Assembly (NCBI GenBank): GCA_011634665.1
Contig: WAEK01000001.1
Span: forward strand, 1,806,001 to 1,870,000
Direction: 5' to 3'
Length of the DNA stretch: 64,000 bases
Origin: Mortierella sp. BCC40632
Taxonomy: Eukaryota; Mortierellomycota; Mortierellomycetes; Mortierellales; Mortierellaceae
Of the stretch, positions 34,209 to 44,762 are shown in pieces (within the stretch, counting starts at the first letter, position 1; each line of letters starts with the position of its first letter). The notes under the pieces are model-generated. The model was not told the origin of the DNA. It did not search any database and worked only from the letters and a program-made list of their open reading frames with translations. The position numbers and the translations under genes were made by a program.

Positions 34209-35231
34209 TGTGGATGTGGTGGTTGAGGTAGGAGCGATAGAGAAGTCTTGAGAGATTGGTAGTGTTGTGGGGATGTGGTTGAGTAGGCAAAACCAAGTAG
34301 AGTTGGTTGAGATTGGTTGAGTGGATGGAGAACTGACAGTGATGAGGGGTAGTCATATTTATACAGGTTTAACAAACGTGGACTCTGTTTCTTCATTCCT
34401 GAAGAGTCAATGCCGACACGGTTATTCTTGGCGGCGGAGTAGGAGAGTGAGATGGTCAGAGGATGGTGAGTAAGTTGATGGGTGAGTTGGTGAGTAAGAA
34501 TGTGCATGGACCATTGTTCATAGAAGGGTCGGTGGCCAACTGTTGATGGGACAAAGCGAGCGGAGAGTAAGCGGAGAGGCGGAGAGGCGGAGTGTTGAGA
34601 AGGATGGGGGAGAGGGTTGAGGGTTAGAATATTTACCGCGCATGGAGGCATTTGTGCGGCCTGGGAAATGAGAACATTCGAGAGTGGTCAGAGCAACTCT
34701 CTCAGGGCGACAGGCTGAGCGACACACACTAGGCGGGAAGGATGAAATGGACTCGGCTCTCCCCTCCCCCCATTCTAGGCACGCCGTCCATTCAAAGCGG
34801 ACCAAGAATGGAAACCATCTGTCCCATTTCGTCACTGCCCACCATTCTTTTCTACTCTCCCTTCCCTTCTCTCTCTCTCTCTCTCTCTTTTCTCTTTTCC
34901 CCTTTGTGTATTACCAATGACGCTAGCTCTCGTTCTCGGCACTTGGCTCTTCTTGGCCGTCATCTCCAATTGACGCACCATGACCGTTACATTCCAGGGA
35001 CAACCACAGCAATCGCGGCTATATCCTGGAGTATAAATACAGGCTTCACTCCCTCAATCTAGACATCATCACCCACAAGCCAACCAACAATCTACTCGAG
35101 CTTCAGCTTCAGCTTCAGCTACAGCCTCACTATCCAAACAACCCATCCGGCTCAACCTATCTATCTCAACACACCCAATCACTCAGAACCTCTCTATCAC
35201 TCCCACCCCTACGTCGACCACCACATCCACA
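34209..35231. promoter_or_regulatory. Divergent promoter of copies 7 and 8
   Basis: TATA boxes at 34363-34356 (minus) and 35032-35039 (plus), with GAACATTC at 34672-34679. The minisatellite is reduced to a short remnant near 34707-34730, as in the copy 3/4 promoter. Confidence 0.7.
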
Positions 35232-35417
35232 ATGCCTTTCTTCAAGTCGAACAAGAACACCACCTCGTCTGCTGCTACCACTCCAGCTCAAACCCCTCGC
35301 TCGTCGATGCAAGCTCAACGTCCAGCTCAAGTCCAGAAGATGACTCCTGAACAAGCTCTCGAGTACCTGATGACCAAGACCATGAACAACGCCGCCGCCG
35401 GACCTTTAATCGGTTAA
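35232..35417 (+). CDS. Small-protein family copy 8 (M type, 61 aa, mosaic 3' end)
   Basis: Identical to the other M copies up to about base 35378. The last 40 bases then carry several changes, mostly synonymous (ATGAACAACGCCGCCGCC), and the C-terminus becomes GPLIG. The 3' UTR is unrelated to those of the other copies. The frame remains open and the TATA box at 35032-35039 is intact. Confidence 0.85.
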   Translation: MPFFKSNKNTTSSAATTPAQTPRSSMQAQRPAQVQKMTPEQALEYLMTKTMNNAAAGPLIG

Positions 35418-38400
35418 GCTATTTCGAGTTGCTCTTTCTCTCCAAGGCCTAGCTGCTTCCGACAGGACCCCTATACCAAGGTCCTGAAACTATATACTCC
35501 ATAGCATATTTTGCATTCGCATTATACCAAACACTTTAATACAAATGACTAGCACATTCTTCACAAAGCCGTGAACATAATTTTGAAATGGAATGACCAA
35601 ATAGCATATCTCATCCTCTCTTTTCTTGGGTTGCGACATCTACTGACACGACTAGGCGTACCAAGATCCTACTTTTCTTCTAATTAGTAGTAGGTCTGCC
35701 ATGTGCAGCTCAATCACTCATGTCTTAAGAAAAACGTATCGACAGCCTCAGGACTTGTACTAGATTCCTCTGACACGTGTTCAGAGATTGACAATAACTC
35801 GATCATTGGGAAGGAGAGGTTGCTTAGACTCACCTCTTCCCCTGTCCTTTTATAACTGCAGGGCACACACTGGTATCAAGGGTACAGACCCACCGAGTTC
35901 TCACCATAACCGACACTCTGGTGATGCTGGGTCTATAGTACACCCTCAGCTGTTGAAGCCAATACGCAGTGAGGTGACTGATAGCCCTACAGAGCTCCCA
36001 ATCGTGCGTACTCTCTTCCAACAATACCTAAATTTCTATTAAACGTTTGATGGAAAGACATACTTGATGCACTCCAGACAAACAAGCCCTTTGTGAATTC
36101 TTGTCCTCCACCTTGCTATTTTTTTTTTTTTTTTTGTTTAGACTAGTTGGAATGCAACTTCTCCTTTCTCTCTCTCTCTTTCAGAACCCTGCCAAGGCAT
36201 TTACGCCACCATTTTGCCTTCTCAAGTCATTATTTTTCTCCCGGAGACCCCGCAGTGGAGCAGCGCCTTCAGTAGAATATTCTTCGGCACCATCCGCATT
36301 CTCTCTACTATATTTTCTTCTGTTCCAGTGCTCGCAGTTGTGGTTCCTTACTAGGTCATTTTCACCTCTGTGGTTAGTTTCATTTGCTATTTTTCTTTCC
36401 GGCCTTCCTGGTCCTCAACCATTTGACCATCCCATCGGGATCTACTCCTCTAACTACTTCTTAGAGTATACACCAATTTGTCATGGCAATTAAGCAAAAA
36501 AAAAAAAAAAAAAAAAAAAATGCGGTAGGAAGGAGAGCAGGTGTAAGCTATGCAGACTTTGTAATCCTAGGTCAACCAATATCGTTGAAATCTACTTAGC
36601 TATACTCGCTCACCTAACGGCGTTGGATTCTATAATCTCATCAGGCAATATCAAGCCTAAACAGGATCTTAGACAACTTGAATGGACGAAAGAACATCAA
36701 GTATCGGACAAAATAAAAACGGCATTTATGACGGTCCTTGAGAGCTGAGATGCTTGATATGAAGGCACAAAGCTATGAGGGCAATACTATATCTCTACTC
36801 ATGGATAGAGCTGCTCCATTAATGTACTCACTAGGATGTGGATTGTCCAAAGCTGATACTCGCTGTGCTCAATCAATTATTAAGACATGCTCCACGCCAA
36901 AATTCTCCATATTTGTAGCTAAAAGTGATGGTCAATCTTATGGTATGTATTCCTAGATGATGCGGTATATAAGCTAAGTTAATCCTGTCCAGTGGCTATC
37001 GCATTAGCAAAGCCATCGCATCAACAGCGAGAAAAAAGCCCCGGCCTCGGATTCAAAGGAGTAGGCAGCTAAAAATGGAGCAAGGAGGGAGCGGCATGCA
37101 GGCAATAAGCCGAATGGAGCATTGTCTATAGCTCCCCCCCCCCCTTCATCTTTGAAAGGATTAGATAACTGGCCTCAGAGGACGCTCATTGGTGAGTAGT
37201 TTTCTGAAGAAGCGCGAAGGAACCTGCAGCATCGTTTGGACTCTCGACTTCCCAGTAAGAGGTCAGAATGCTGTCTCTATATAGCTTCATTGTGACCGAC
37301 TCTTCGCCGTCTAACCTCTTTCTTTTTCTTTCTATCATTTTCGAGTCCATCCATTGCTTCATGATAGATCTACAAGTCAGGTGTACACAAGGCCTATTCA
37401 GTTCATCGGAGTATCCCTTGGATCCCTACATACTCTAGTTAGACATCAAGCGACCTGTATAGGTTTGATAACATGAGACCGCTTAGAGATCTATACTAAA
37501 GCTAAGCGAACGCTCTGGCGATGCCCACTCCACTATGAGAGTAAATATAATTAGGCTTAAATAAGAGTCCACCCTGTCAGGCTACACTTTACTCTTTCAT
37601 TCTCCTAAACTTCATGTATGCATGTAGTTTACGAAAACGTATCATCTATGGTTTCAGAGACGAAATATGCTTGACGTGAGTTCTTTGGTTGTATTAAAAG
37701 AGAAATGGACATGAGGTACAATTGACACTCTTTGTTGGCTGAATCTTTGCTCATGCCCATGCAGGAAAGATAAAATAATGATTATTGCCTTAGAAACTAG
37801 AAGCTAATCCTAGTCTCGTTGAATATGTGTATTTTCTAATGGTATTATCGAGTACGGGTTGGTAGCAGTTGAACTCTGTATGGCGTCTTGGCTACTTACA
37901 ATGGATGACACTTGGATGGACTGCAGGAGTGCGACTGAGAGCAGCTCCAAAATAATGTTACGTCAATTTTTTAAGTGCATGGTCAAGCACTCAACACCAT
38001 ATATACAAAGCAGTTCTCTCAGGGCCTACTAGAGTGGCATTCTGGGTGGCTAGACAGAAGGCACTCGTGCAGCATCAACGCTGTACCGTTCGTACTTTGT
38101 TTCGGATGTGGTGTGTGCGTGTGTGTGTGGGGGGGGGGAAGGCCATCAAGCAATCCTCCAAAAGAGATGTATGCACTCTTTCCAAAGTGCTCTGGAGTCG
38201 CTTCAAGGGAACCGAGCATATACTTCGCCAGGAGCAGTGCCCAGTTTTGTCGACTTTTGGTTTTTGTGCAACTGTTCGAACCGATCATTGTTTTTGCAGA
38301 CACAGGTGAAGTGGTTTGGTAAACATTGCCCATGTAAAAGGCTCAACAGTGCTTGATGTTGTTACTGGGGGGATGGACCTTTGTGTCTTGTAGAACGGCC

Positions 38401-39577
38401 AGCTTGTCCCTCTACCTTCTGCCCTCAATTAGGATTTGTTGTGTTGTGTTGTTGCTATTGCTGCTGCCGCTGCTGTTGTTGTTGTTTTTGTTGTTGTTGA
38501 GGCAGAGAACGGGGGAATACAGAGCAGCTCATTCCTGCGTGATTGGTGACGATATCAGTCCTCCTCGACTCAGGGCGAAGAGAAAGAGGCCCAGTAAAAG
38601 CCAGATGAACACTGCCTTTGACATGTGTTTTTTCGTATGGAAGCGGGACCCCTCCCCTTTTAAACTAAAAAAGTCGAAGGTGGTGTAACTAGGAAGTCCA
38701 GAAGAATGGGCTTAACAGATACAAATTACCCAGACTTTGACAAGATCAAATGGGTGCGGCACTCGACCAGTCCTTCAAAGAAGGAGGTACTAAATGTGGG
38801 AGGCAACGGGACAAATGACAAACATCATATGCAATATGTGGGAGTAATTGAAAGTCGTTTTTAATCGAGTATTTGCATTGTGGCATATTGGCCGCAGCTC
38901 ACAACGTGGAGTCGCTTTACATACAACGAGGACCCATGCACTCAGAGGTAAACAGAGCATGAGTGTTCCGGTCCATCCTGTCCTGGCACAGGAGGGGGAA
39001 CACGCCTTAAAAGTTCCTTAACCTGATTGCACGAGTAAGGACGAACAAAAGCTCTTCAAGTGAAAGTGGGGGGGGAGACCTAACTTGAACATGTCGGCAA
39101 CCAGATGCCAGATGCAGAACTGGCCGTGCGGTATTTGCATCTAAAATTGATCTCTTTGCGGGAGAACAACAGACCCTCGCATTCAAACAGAGGCAGTAGG
39201 CCAGAGGAGAGTCAATCCTGTTTCTCGCTGGCAAGAGGGTGTGTTTATTATGTCGGAGGAATCGCACATGCACAGGCATAACATAACGGACAGGACACCC
39301 CCGAGGACAACCTTGTTTCTCTTCTTCTTCTGGCCCGAACCAGTTTGCTCTCTTTTTTTTTTTTTTTTTTTTTTTTTCAGGGACAGCTCTGGCTGGTTCG
39401 TATCAAGTGAGTTATACTTTATCTCAGTGTCCGACAACGCATGTATGCGGTGTGGCGGGCGTGTCGGGTGTGCGCAGTCTGGGTTTGGCAGTCGAGGAAA
39501 GTGTTCGGGATGGCCAAAATTTTCTATTTCTGACAAGGAGGGAACAGGGGCAGGGGAGAGAGAAGAAGGGTGCAGGG

Positions 39578-39611
<34 letters not shown>

Positions 39612-39958
39612 GATTGACTGACAGGGCTGTTCGGAGGAACAGACAGCTGGCTGTCTGACTACAAGTCAGTGACCAGAAGAGATCCTAGAGGCTAGGTGTG
39701 TGGTCCATCCTCCACCCGATGAGTGATGATCAGCATGGATCGCCACAGCCCAGAAAAACTAGCCCACCCTTGACCCCGACTAGAAAGCCGCCGAGACGAG
39801 CCCAAAGACGCGCAAGAAGAAGACTAAGAAGTAAAGGGAAGCAGGACGCATGTTCCTTTTCGCAACTGTCGTCTCTTGACGGCTGCCCTGCGCTGCATGC
39901 AGGCCGTGCAGCACAAACACGATTCGTTGGGACTCGTCTCTCTCTCTTTTTCTCTCAC
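35418..39958. other. Gene desert after block B
   Basis: About 4.5 kb without a supportable gene on either strand. It is more AT-rich in its first half and has homopolymers at 36119-36135 (T), 36495-36520 (A), 39353-39377 (T) and 39581-39609 (T). A GTGT/G-run patch lies at 38108-38140 and a GTT-rich patch near 38440-38500. No transposase, reverse transcriptase or terminal repeat was recognised. Confidence 0.5.
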
Positions 39959-40062
39959 TTTCTCTCTCTTTCTCTCTTTCTCTCTTTCTCTCTTTCTCTC
40001 TTTCTCTCTTTCTCTCTTTCTCTCTTTCTCTCTTTCTCTCTTTCTCTCTTTCTCTCTTTCTC
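39959..40062. repeat. (TTTCTCTC)n period-8 tandem array
   Basis: About 13 nearly perfect 8-base units, all pyrimidine on the + strand, about 200 bases upstream of the start codon at 40266. It probably lies in that gene's promoter or leader. Confidence 0.9.
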
Positions 40063-40265
40063 TTTTTTTTTTTTCACTGACTTCTCCGTCCGTTCGCCCT
40101 TCTTCTTTTTAGCATCTTCTCATTAATCAGACCTTCAGCATCGACCTGCATCGCCTGGCATGCGCCTGGCTTCCTGAAATCATCTCAGCTCAACCACATC
40201 AACTTTTAGACACCTTACCTCCGCCATCAGCCTTTTTCGTCTCTTTTCACTCCTCTACCCACGCA

Positions 40266-41618
40266 ATGTCCCCGTCATGCACTAGTTCTCATCCGGACCC
40301 TCCCTCACAGGATCGCTCATCACGGCCAGTGCGATCGCTTCCATTCCTCCAGTCACCTACACATGCACGTTCAAAGTCAGGCCCTCCCTTGCCAGTGTCG
40401 TCATTCCAGCGCCCATCCTCTGCGGCTGTGACGACCCCTCGCCGAGCTTCGACCTCAACGGCCTCGACCCCTGTATCACCAACCTCGACCCCAATCATGT
40501 CGTTGGCGGCAGAACTCTCACTGCATCACCCTGCTCCTCGTACTCCAGAGTCTTCTTTCGTCAAGCCCATCGCACTTTATCCCCATGAACAGCCACAGCG
40601 GAGGAGGTTAGCATCCAGACTTAGCACTTCCACAGAGTCTTATGCGACATACTCGTCTGCTTTGGCATTGACCTACCAACAGCAACAGCACCTGGCATAT
40701 CAGCGGAAGAACCAGTTATCGAGCAGAGAGCTCGCATATGCTCACCCGTCCCATGCGAGTGTTGCCATAACGAGACCACCGACCTTGTGCCATACATGCC
40801 CCTGTTCCAAGAGCGCCTCGAGTACAGAGGAGTTCTCGCCATCTGTCGACAGTCTATTGCCATTAAAGCCAGCGGAGATAGGTCAGAGGGCGAGTTCTCA
40901 GGCTAGATCGGTTGGATGCAACACGGATACGACATGCATGGACCACTGCTCTCCGGTTCTCGCACACAGTTTCGCCCTATTGTCTGATGTCATCCCCGAG
41001 TCAGAATCTCAACATGGTTCAGTGCATCCGACAGAGTTGGATCCACTGAAGATCGATCGCGGTTTTATCGAGGATGTACCCTCATCCACGTCCTCCTCCC
41101 CGTCCTCCTCGCCCTCACCCTCTAGACGACGACACCAACAGGACGAAGGATCAGCTGCTGCAATGATGACACCATTATTGACTGCAGGCCTTGCAGGGCA
41201 AACTTACATACCTGAACAACAACGTCGTGCAAGGAATCCCCAGAAGCGGCGCGGACATCCGAACACAGACAGCCCAGCAGCGTACACACAAATGCTGACT
41301 TTTTCGCACCTGAACGGACAAACGCCGCTCTTGGAAGACCGACAACATACCCCTTTTTCCCCTACGACATCCACAGCCTCCTCCTTCTCTTCTGGGCGTC
41401 ATCGTCGGGGTCCCCCGCCTGCTGGATCCAGGCGGCACTATCAACAATCATTGAGTGTGTTGAATCCAGATGCAGGGCCAAGTTCCCCACAAGCTATTGC
41501 ACTCGGATCGATCCGCTATATCCGGTTTCTTTGGTTGCCCCTGTTACCACTCCTTCTTTTGGCTGTCTGTGGGCAGACATCCGCCAAGTTTGAGTCATCT
41601 GTCCGATACAATGCATAA
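40266..41618 (+). CDS. Uncharacterised 450-residue protein with a C-terminal membrane anchor
   Basis: Single-exon frame starting at ATG 40266. Most of the protein is Ser/Pro/Thr/Gln-rich and predicted disordered. A small Cys cluster (CHTCPC) lies near residue 180 and polyserine near residue 280. The only hydrophobic segment lies at about residues 421-434 (FLWLPLLPLLLLAV), flanked by Arg and followed by only about 16 residues. That architecture suggests a tail-anchored membrane protein with a cytosolic N-terminus. No signal peptide and no known domain recognised. The anchor and the absence of stops in a 450-codon frame support a real gene, but function is unknown. Confidence 0.7.
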   Translation: MSPSCTSSHPDPPSQDRSSRPVRSLPFLQSPTHARSKSGPPLPVSSFQRPSSAAVTTPRRASTSTASTPVSPTSTPIMSLAAELSLHHPAPRTPESSFVKPIALYPHEQPQRRRLASRLSTSTESYATYSSALALTYQQQQHLAYQRKNQLSSRELAYAHPSHASVAITRPPTLCHTCPCSKSASSTEEFSPSVDSLLPLKPAEIGQRASSQARSVGCNTDTTCMDHCSPVLAHSFALLSDVIPESESQHGSVHPTELDPLKIDRGFIEDVPSSTSSSPSSSPSPSRRRHQQDEGSAAAMMTPLLTAGLAGQTYIPEQQRRARNPQKRRGHPNTDSPAAYTQMLTFSHLNGQTPLLEDRQHTPFSPTTSTASSFSSGRHRRGPPPAGSRRHYQQSLSVLNPDAGPSSPQAIALGSIRYIRFLWLPLLPLLLLAVCGQTSAKFESSVRYNA

Positions 41619-41940
41619 CAACAGCCATTAGCCATACTATCCTACACACCCTATTCTCTTATTCTCTTTCAGTGTCTCATAGTCTTTCAAAGGATGATAT
41701 ACATAGCACACACACACTTCACGCCTTGTCACATACCCCTTCTCACTAGCAAACTTACTGTAATAATCAACTAATGCCTTTTCTCTGCAAGTAGCATTCT
41801 CAAAAATGTGTTCAAACAGAGTGGTCTCCTCCTGGGCCGTAGCCAGTCGGCCATTACAAAGAGGGCTTATAGCTCCAACGTGTTTTGCAGAAATTGGGGA
41901 ATGTGTGGTTCACGTGTTGCAGGACCCTTGAACCCGTGCT

Positions 41941-41984
<44 letters not shown>

Positions 41985-42517
41985 GACCCCATTCAACTTG
42001 AAGGGTGTCAGAGTTTGAAGGATCATGGAATATCGCGATTTCGTTTTCCTGTACTTCGAACTGCCTTGGCAAAAACAAAACAAAAAAAGAAGTCTGGGGG
42101 GGGGGGCATGGGTCCGCAGAGAGAGGGTCTGTGCAAGGGATAGTCAATATTTCTTTACTTCTTCTCTAATGGTCGGCCCAATGTATTGTAGAGGACCCAG
42201 CCCAGATTAGATCACGTTCTAGAGAAAAACATCGACCTCAGTTCCCCACCACCTCACTCTCTACAAATATTGAAATTGGGGTAAAAAATACCACCACCAC
42301 CACGATCTCAATCGAGAATACAAGGACATGCATCCCCCTTACACAGTCAATGCTAGACTCATACACAGTGTATATTTTAGAGGAATTGTGGTTCGGGGAC
42401 GCCCAAAGATTATCTTTTTTTGCGCGTTCTTACAGCAACTAGATAAAGTCATAAAGAAAAAAAAAAAAAAAAAAAAAAGAGCCAATCTGGTAACGTGTAA
42501 AAGGTAATGTTGGAGAA
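41619..42517. other. Convergent intergenic region
   Basis: Lies between the tail-anchored protein gene (+) and the hydrolase gene (-). It contains a (GA)n tract at 41946-41982, a G run at 42097-42106 and an A run at 42458-42478. No gene seen. Confidence 0.6.
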
Positions 42518-43965
42518 TTAAAGATCGGTTGGATGAGACTTCTTCCACCAAGCCTGCAGCCGATTCAGCAGATCTTCTTCATGATCAAGCCAGAAATGAT
42601 CCACATTTTCAAGAACATCCAATTGAATAGCCCCATCTTCTCGCGCTGCTGTCCAAGAAGAAGACGTGTTTAGTTTCTTTGGAGGATTCAAATCAGCATT
42701 GGATTTTAGCCACGAAAGCAACGTTTTGGCACTCGTAAATTGATCCTGCATTCCTGTAATGAAATATGCCTCCACTAGTCGTTTCCTGGCTTCTGGATGA
42801 TCTGATGTCTTGGAGCTGGATGGCGCTTCTTCTTCCAGAAGTGGAGTCCCCGTAGACTCTGCTCGAAGAATGGCTTTTGCACGCTTGTGGAACGAGCCTT
42901 GGTTCCCAGAAGTTAGGAACCAAGCCACGCCAGCGGGATAACTGACGAGGATATAAGTTGTCGGTAGGGAGGAGCTACTGGGGTCGCTTGGGTTTCTCAA
43001 TGGAGGAGGAATACTCGAGGCAATCATGCCGCCGTACGAAAAACCCTAGATGACCCGAAATCACATGGAACGTGTTACTTGGTTAGTAGTGATCTCCCAA
43101 AATAGACACGACTCCTTGTACTCTGACATGAAAGGCCTTATTACACTTAGAATGAATCGCGATATGAAGGGGAGTCGCGGTAGGTCGATCTCGCGCCCTG
43201 TCTCGTCATAGACCTTTCGGTTCCAACTAGGAAGACCGGACTTTTTTTTTCGTGGTTCAGCGTTCTCCTCCACTTGCTCGTCCTTTCGTTGTTGAAATGT
43301 CCCAGACCGTGCTCCACTCTGTAGAAAGTCGATCACCGTCTGATAATCCTCACGCTCGGCTTCTCCAGTCCATGATGTCCGGCCCTTGGATTTGCCACAG
43401 CCACTAGTGAAAGCAAAAGATGGTGTAAAAGTGGAGATAATCCATCAGCCTCGGCTGTTGGATCGCCTGCCCAAACCACGAGGAAGGGGGAAGAAGTGGG
43501 AGAGGGGGGAACAATCACAAGGGGAACACAGAAGGGTGAGCCATAATACCGAAAGTTAAAGGCACATATCACACACGAAAGCAACGTGGGCTGAGTGTTG
43601 GCCGGGTCTTGTTCAGGGCGCTGGGAGCCTGGTGGCTGGTCCACCGTTTTGGACGAAGCACGTTGCATTGAGTGGGCGCTGTTGGCTTTTGATACCTTGG
43701 ATTTCTGACTCGGTGGCGAATCTTCTGTCCGGACCAGTAACGGTTGCGTCTCGAACCATTGCAAAAGGGCACCGACAACATTGTTGTTGTATGAGCCGCC
43801 TAGAGGCCCATATGGATGAGCAATAACGACACCTGTATGTGCCTGTGGCTGTGTCGTGGATACAGTAGTAGGAATCGAGAGACAGACCTCGAGGATGGTG
43901 CCGTCGACTCTGGAGGGGATATAGACTATGGTCCTATATCTTCGAGGAATGGGAATTGATGCCAT
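42518..43965 (-). CDS. Alpha/beta-hydrolase fold protein
   Basis: Exons 43965-43550, 43403-43145 and 43045-42518 join in frame to 400 residues. The N-terminal part reads as beta strands leading to GVVIAHPYGPLGGS, the oxyanion-side loop. It is followed by a polar insertion of about 50 residues, then FNFRGCGKSKG, typical of this hydrolase group. The second intron is placed so that FILS joins directly to GFSYGG, giving the nucleophile elbow with Ser228. Candidate acid and base are Asp326 (TGMQDQF) and His375 (VDHFW). No signal peptide. Substrate unknown; related fungal and bacterial proteins are annotated only as alpha/beta hydrolases. The exon 2 donor (GTAATA) was chosen on frame and fold grounds and is the least certain boundary. 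Confidence 0.8.
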
Positions 43966-44707
43966 CTTGTTGAATGAGCTGGGGAATTTTTTTCTTTTTC
44001 TTTTTCTTTTCTTTTTACGCGTGCACTGTTACGTGGAAAAGAATGGAGCAAAGGATGGTGATGGAATAGACGATGCAGTAGGAATGATAGGATGAAAGGC
44101 AAGAGTGAGATGTAAAGAGGAGAAAGAAAAAAGAGAGAAGAGAGAATGAAAGCAGGAATATTATTTCTATCCACACCCCCTATCCAACCGGCGCGTCAAC
44201 TGACCTGTCTGTGGACGAAAAACAGATCTTTCCGAATGAAGGCATGGCTGCATTTCTTTTAGGATCAATTCTAGACAGAAGAGTCACCAGCACAGGTATA
44301 TTGTCTGGCATCGCCCAAAACTAGGTCCTAGCCCAAGCACCATCCCAAGACCCGGACAAAAAAGAGCTTCTGGCCTGCGCAGACATGGAAGAGTGGAGAG
44401 AGTGTGGGTGTGAGTGTGTCAGTGTGGTCCGTGGGGGGTGAAGGGGAATGACTGCTTTTGAGTGGCTGGAAACGGAGAAGGGAAGGGTGGTTGCCTGCCT
44501 GCCACGTCCGACGAAGTGATGGGCACCCACCGTGCCCCTTGTTCTCTTGTCTCTTGACATCATCTCTCTTTCTATCTCTCTCTCTCTCTTTATCTTTCAC
44601 TTTCTCTTTCTCTTCTCTCTTTCTCTCTTTCTCTCTACTTTCACCCCTACTCTCTCTCTCTCTCTCTCTTGCAATCTCACCCATCATCTTCCTCATCATC
44701 ATCATCG

Positions 44708-44743
<36 letters not shown>

Positions 44744-44762
44744 CGACAACCCTGGACCCATC
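43966..44762. other. Divergent promoter region between the hydrolase and KDEL receptor genes
   Basis: No gene seen. CT-rich tracts at 44560-44670 and a (CAT)n microsatellite at about 44692-44742 lie just before the ERD2 start and are probably in its 5' UTR. Confidence 0.6.

Larger units (their letters stand above)
31330..35417. repeat. Block B: second palindromic four-gene unit
   Basis: Same order and orientation as block A: M(-) L(+) spacer L(-) M(+), with copy-to-copy offsets of 12157, 12156, 12154 and 12147 bases. Near-identity runs from the copy 5 coding sequence to about 35378, inside the copy 8 coding sequence, after which the two blocks differ. Confidence 0.9.

Noticed and set aside
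19186..35417. Reading the repeats as a CRISPR array or a transposon with terminal inverted repeats
   Set aside because: The repeats are kilobase-sized, gene-bearing and few. No cas-like gene, transposase or target-site duplication is visible, and the organism is eukaryotic.
36738..36956. Short open frame in the gene desert, considered as a transposon remnant
   Set aside because: No transposase or reverse-transcriptase motif and no terminal repeats found nearby.
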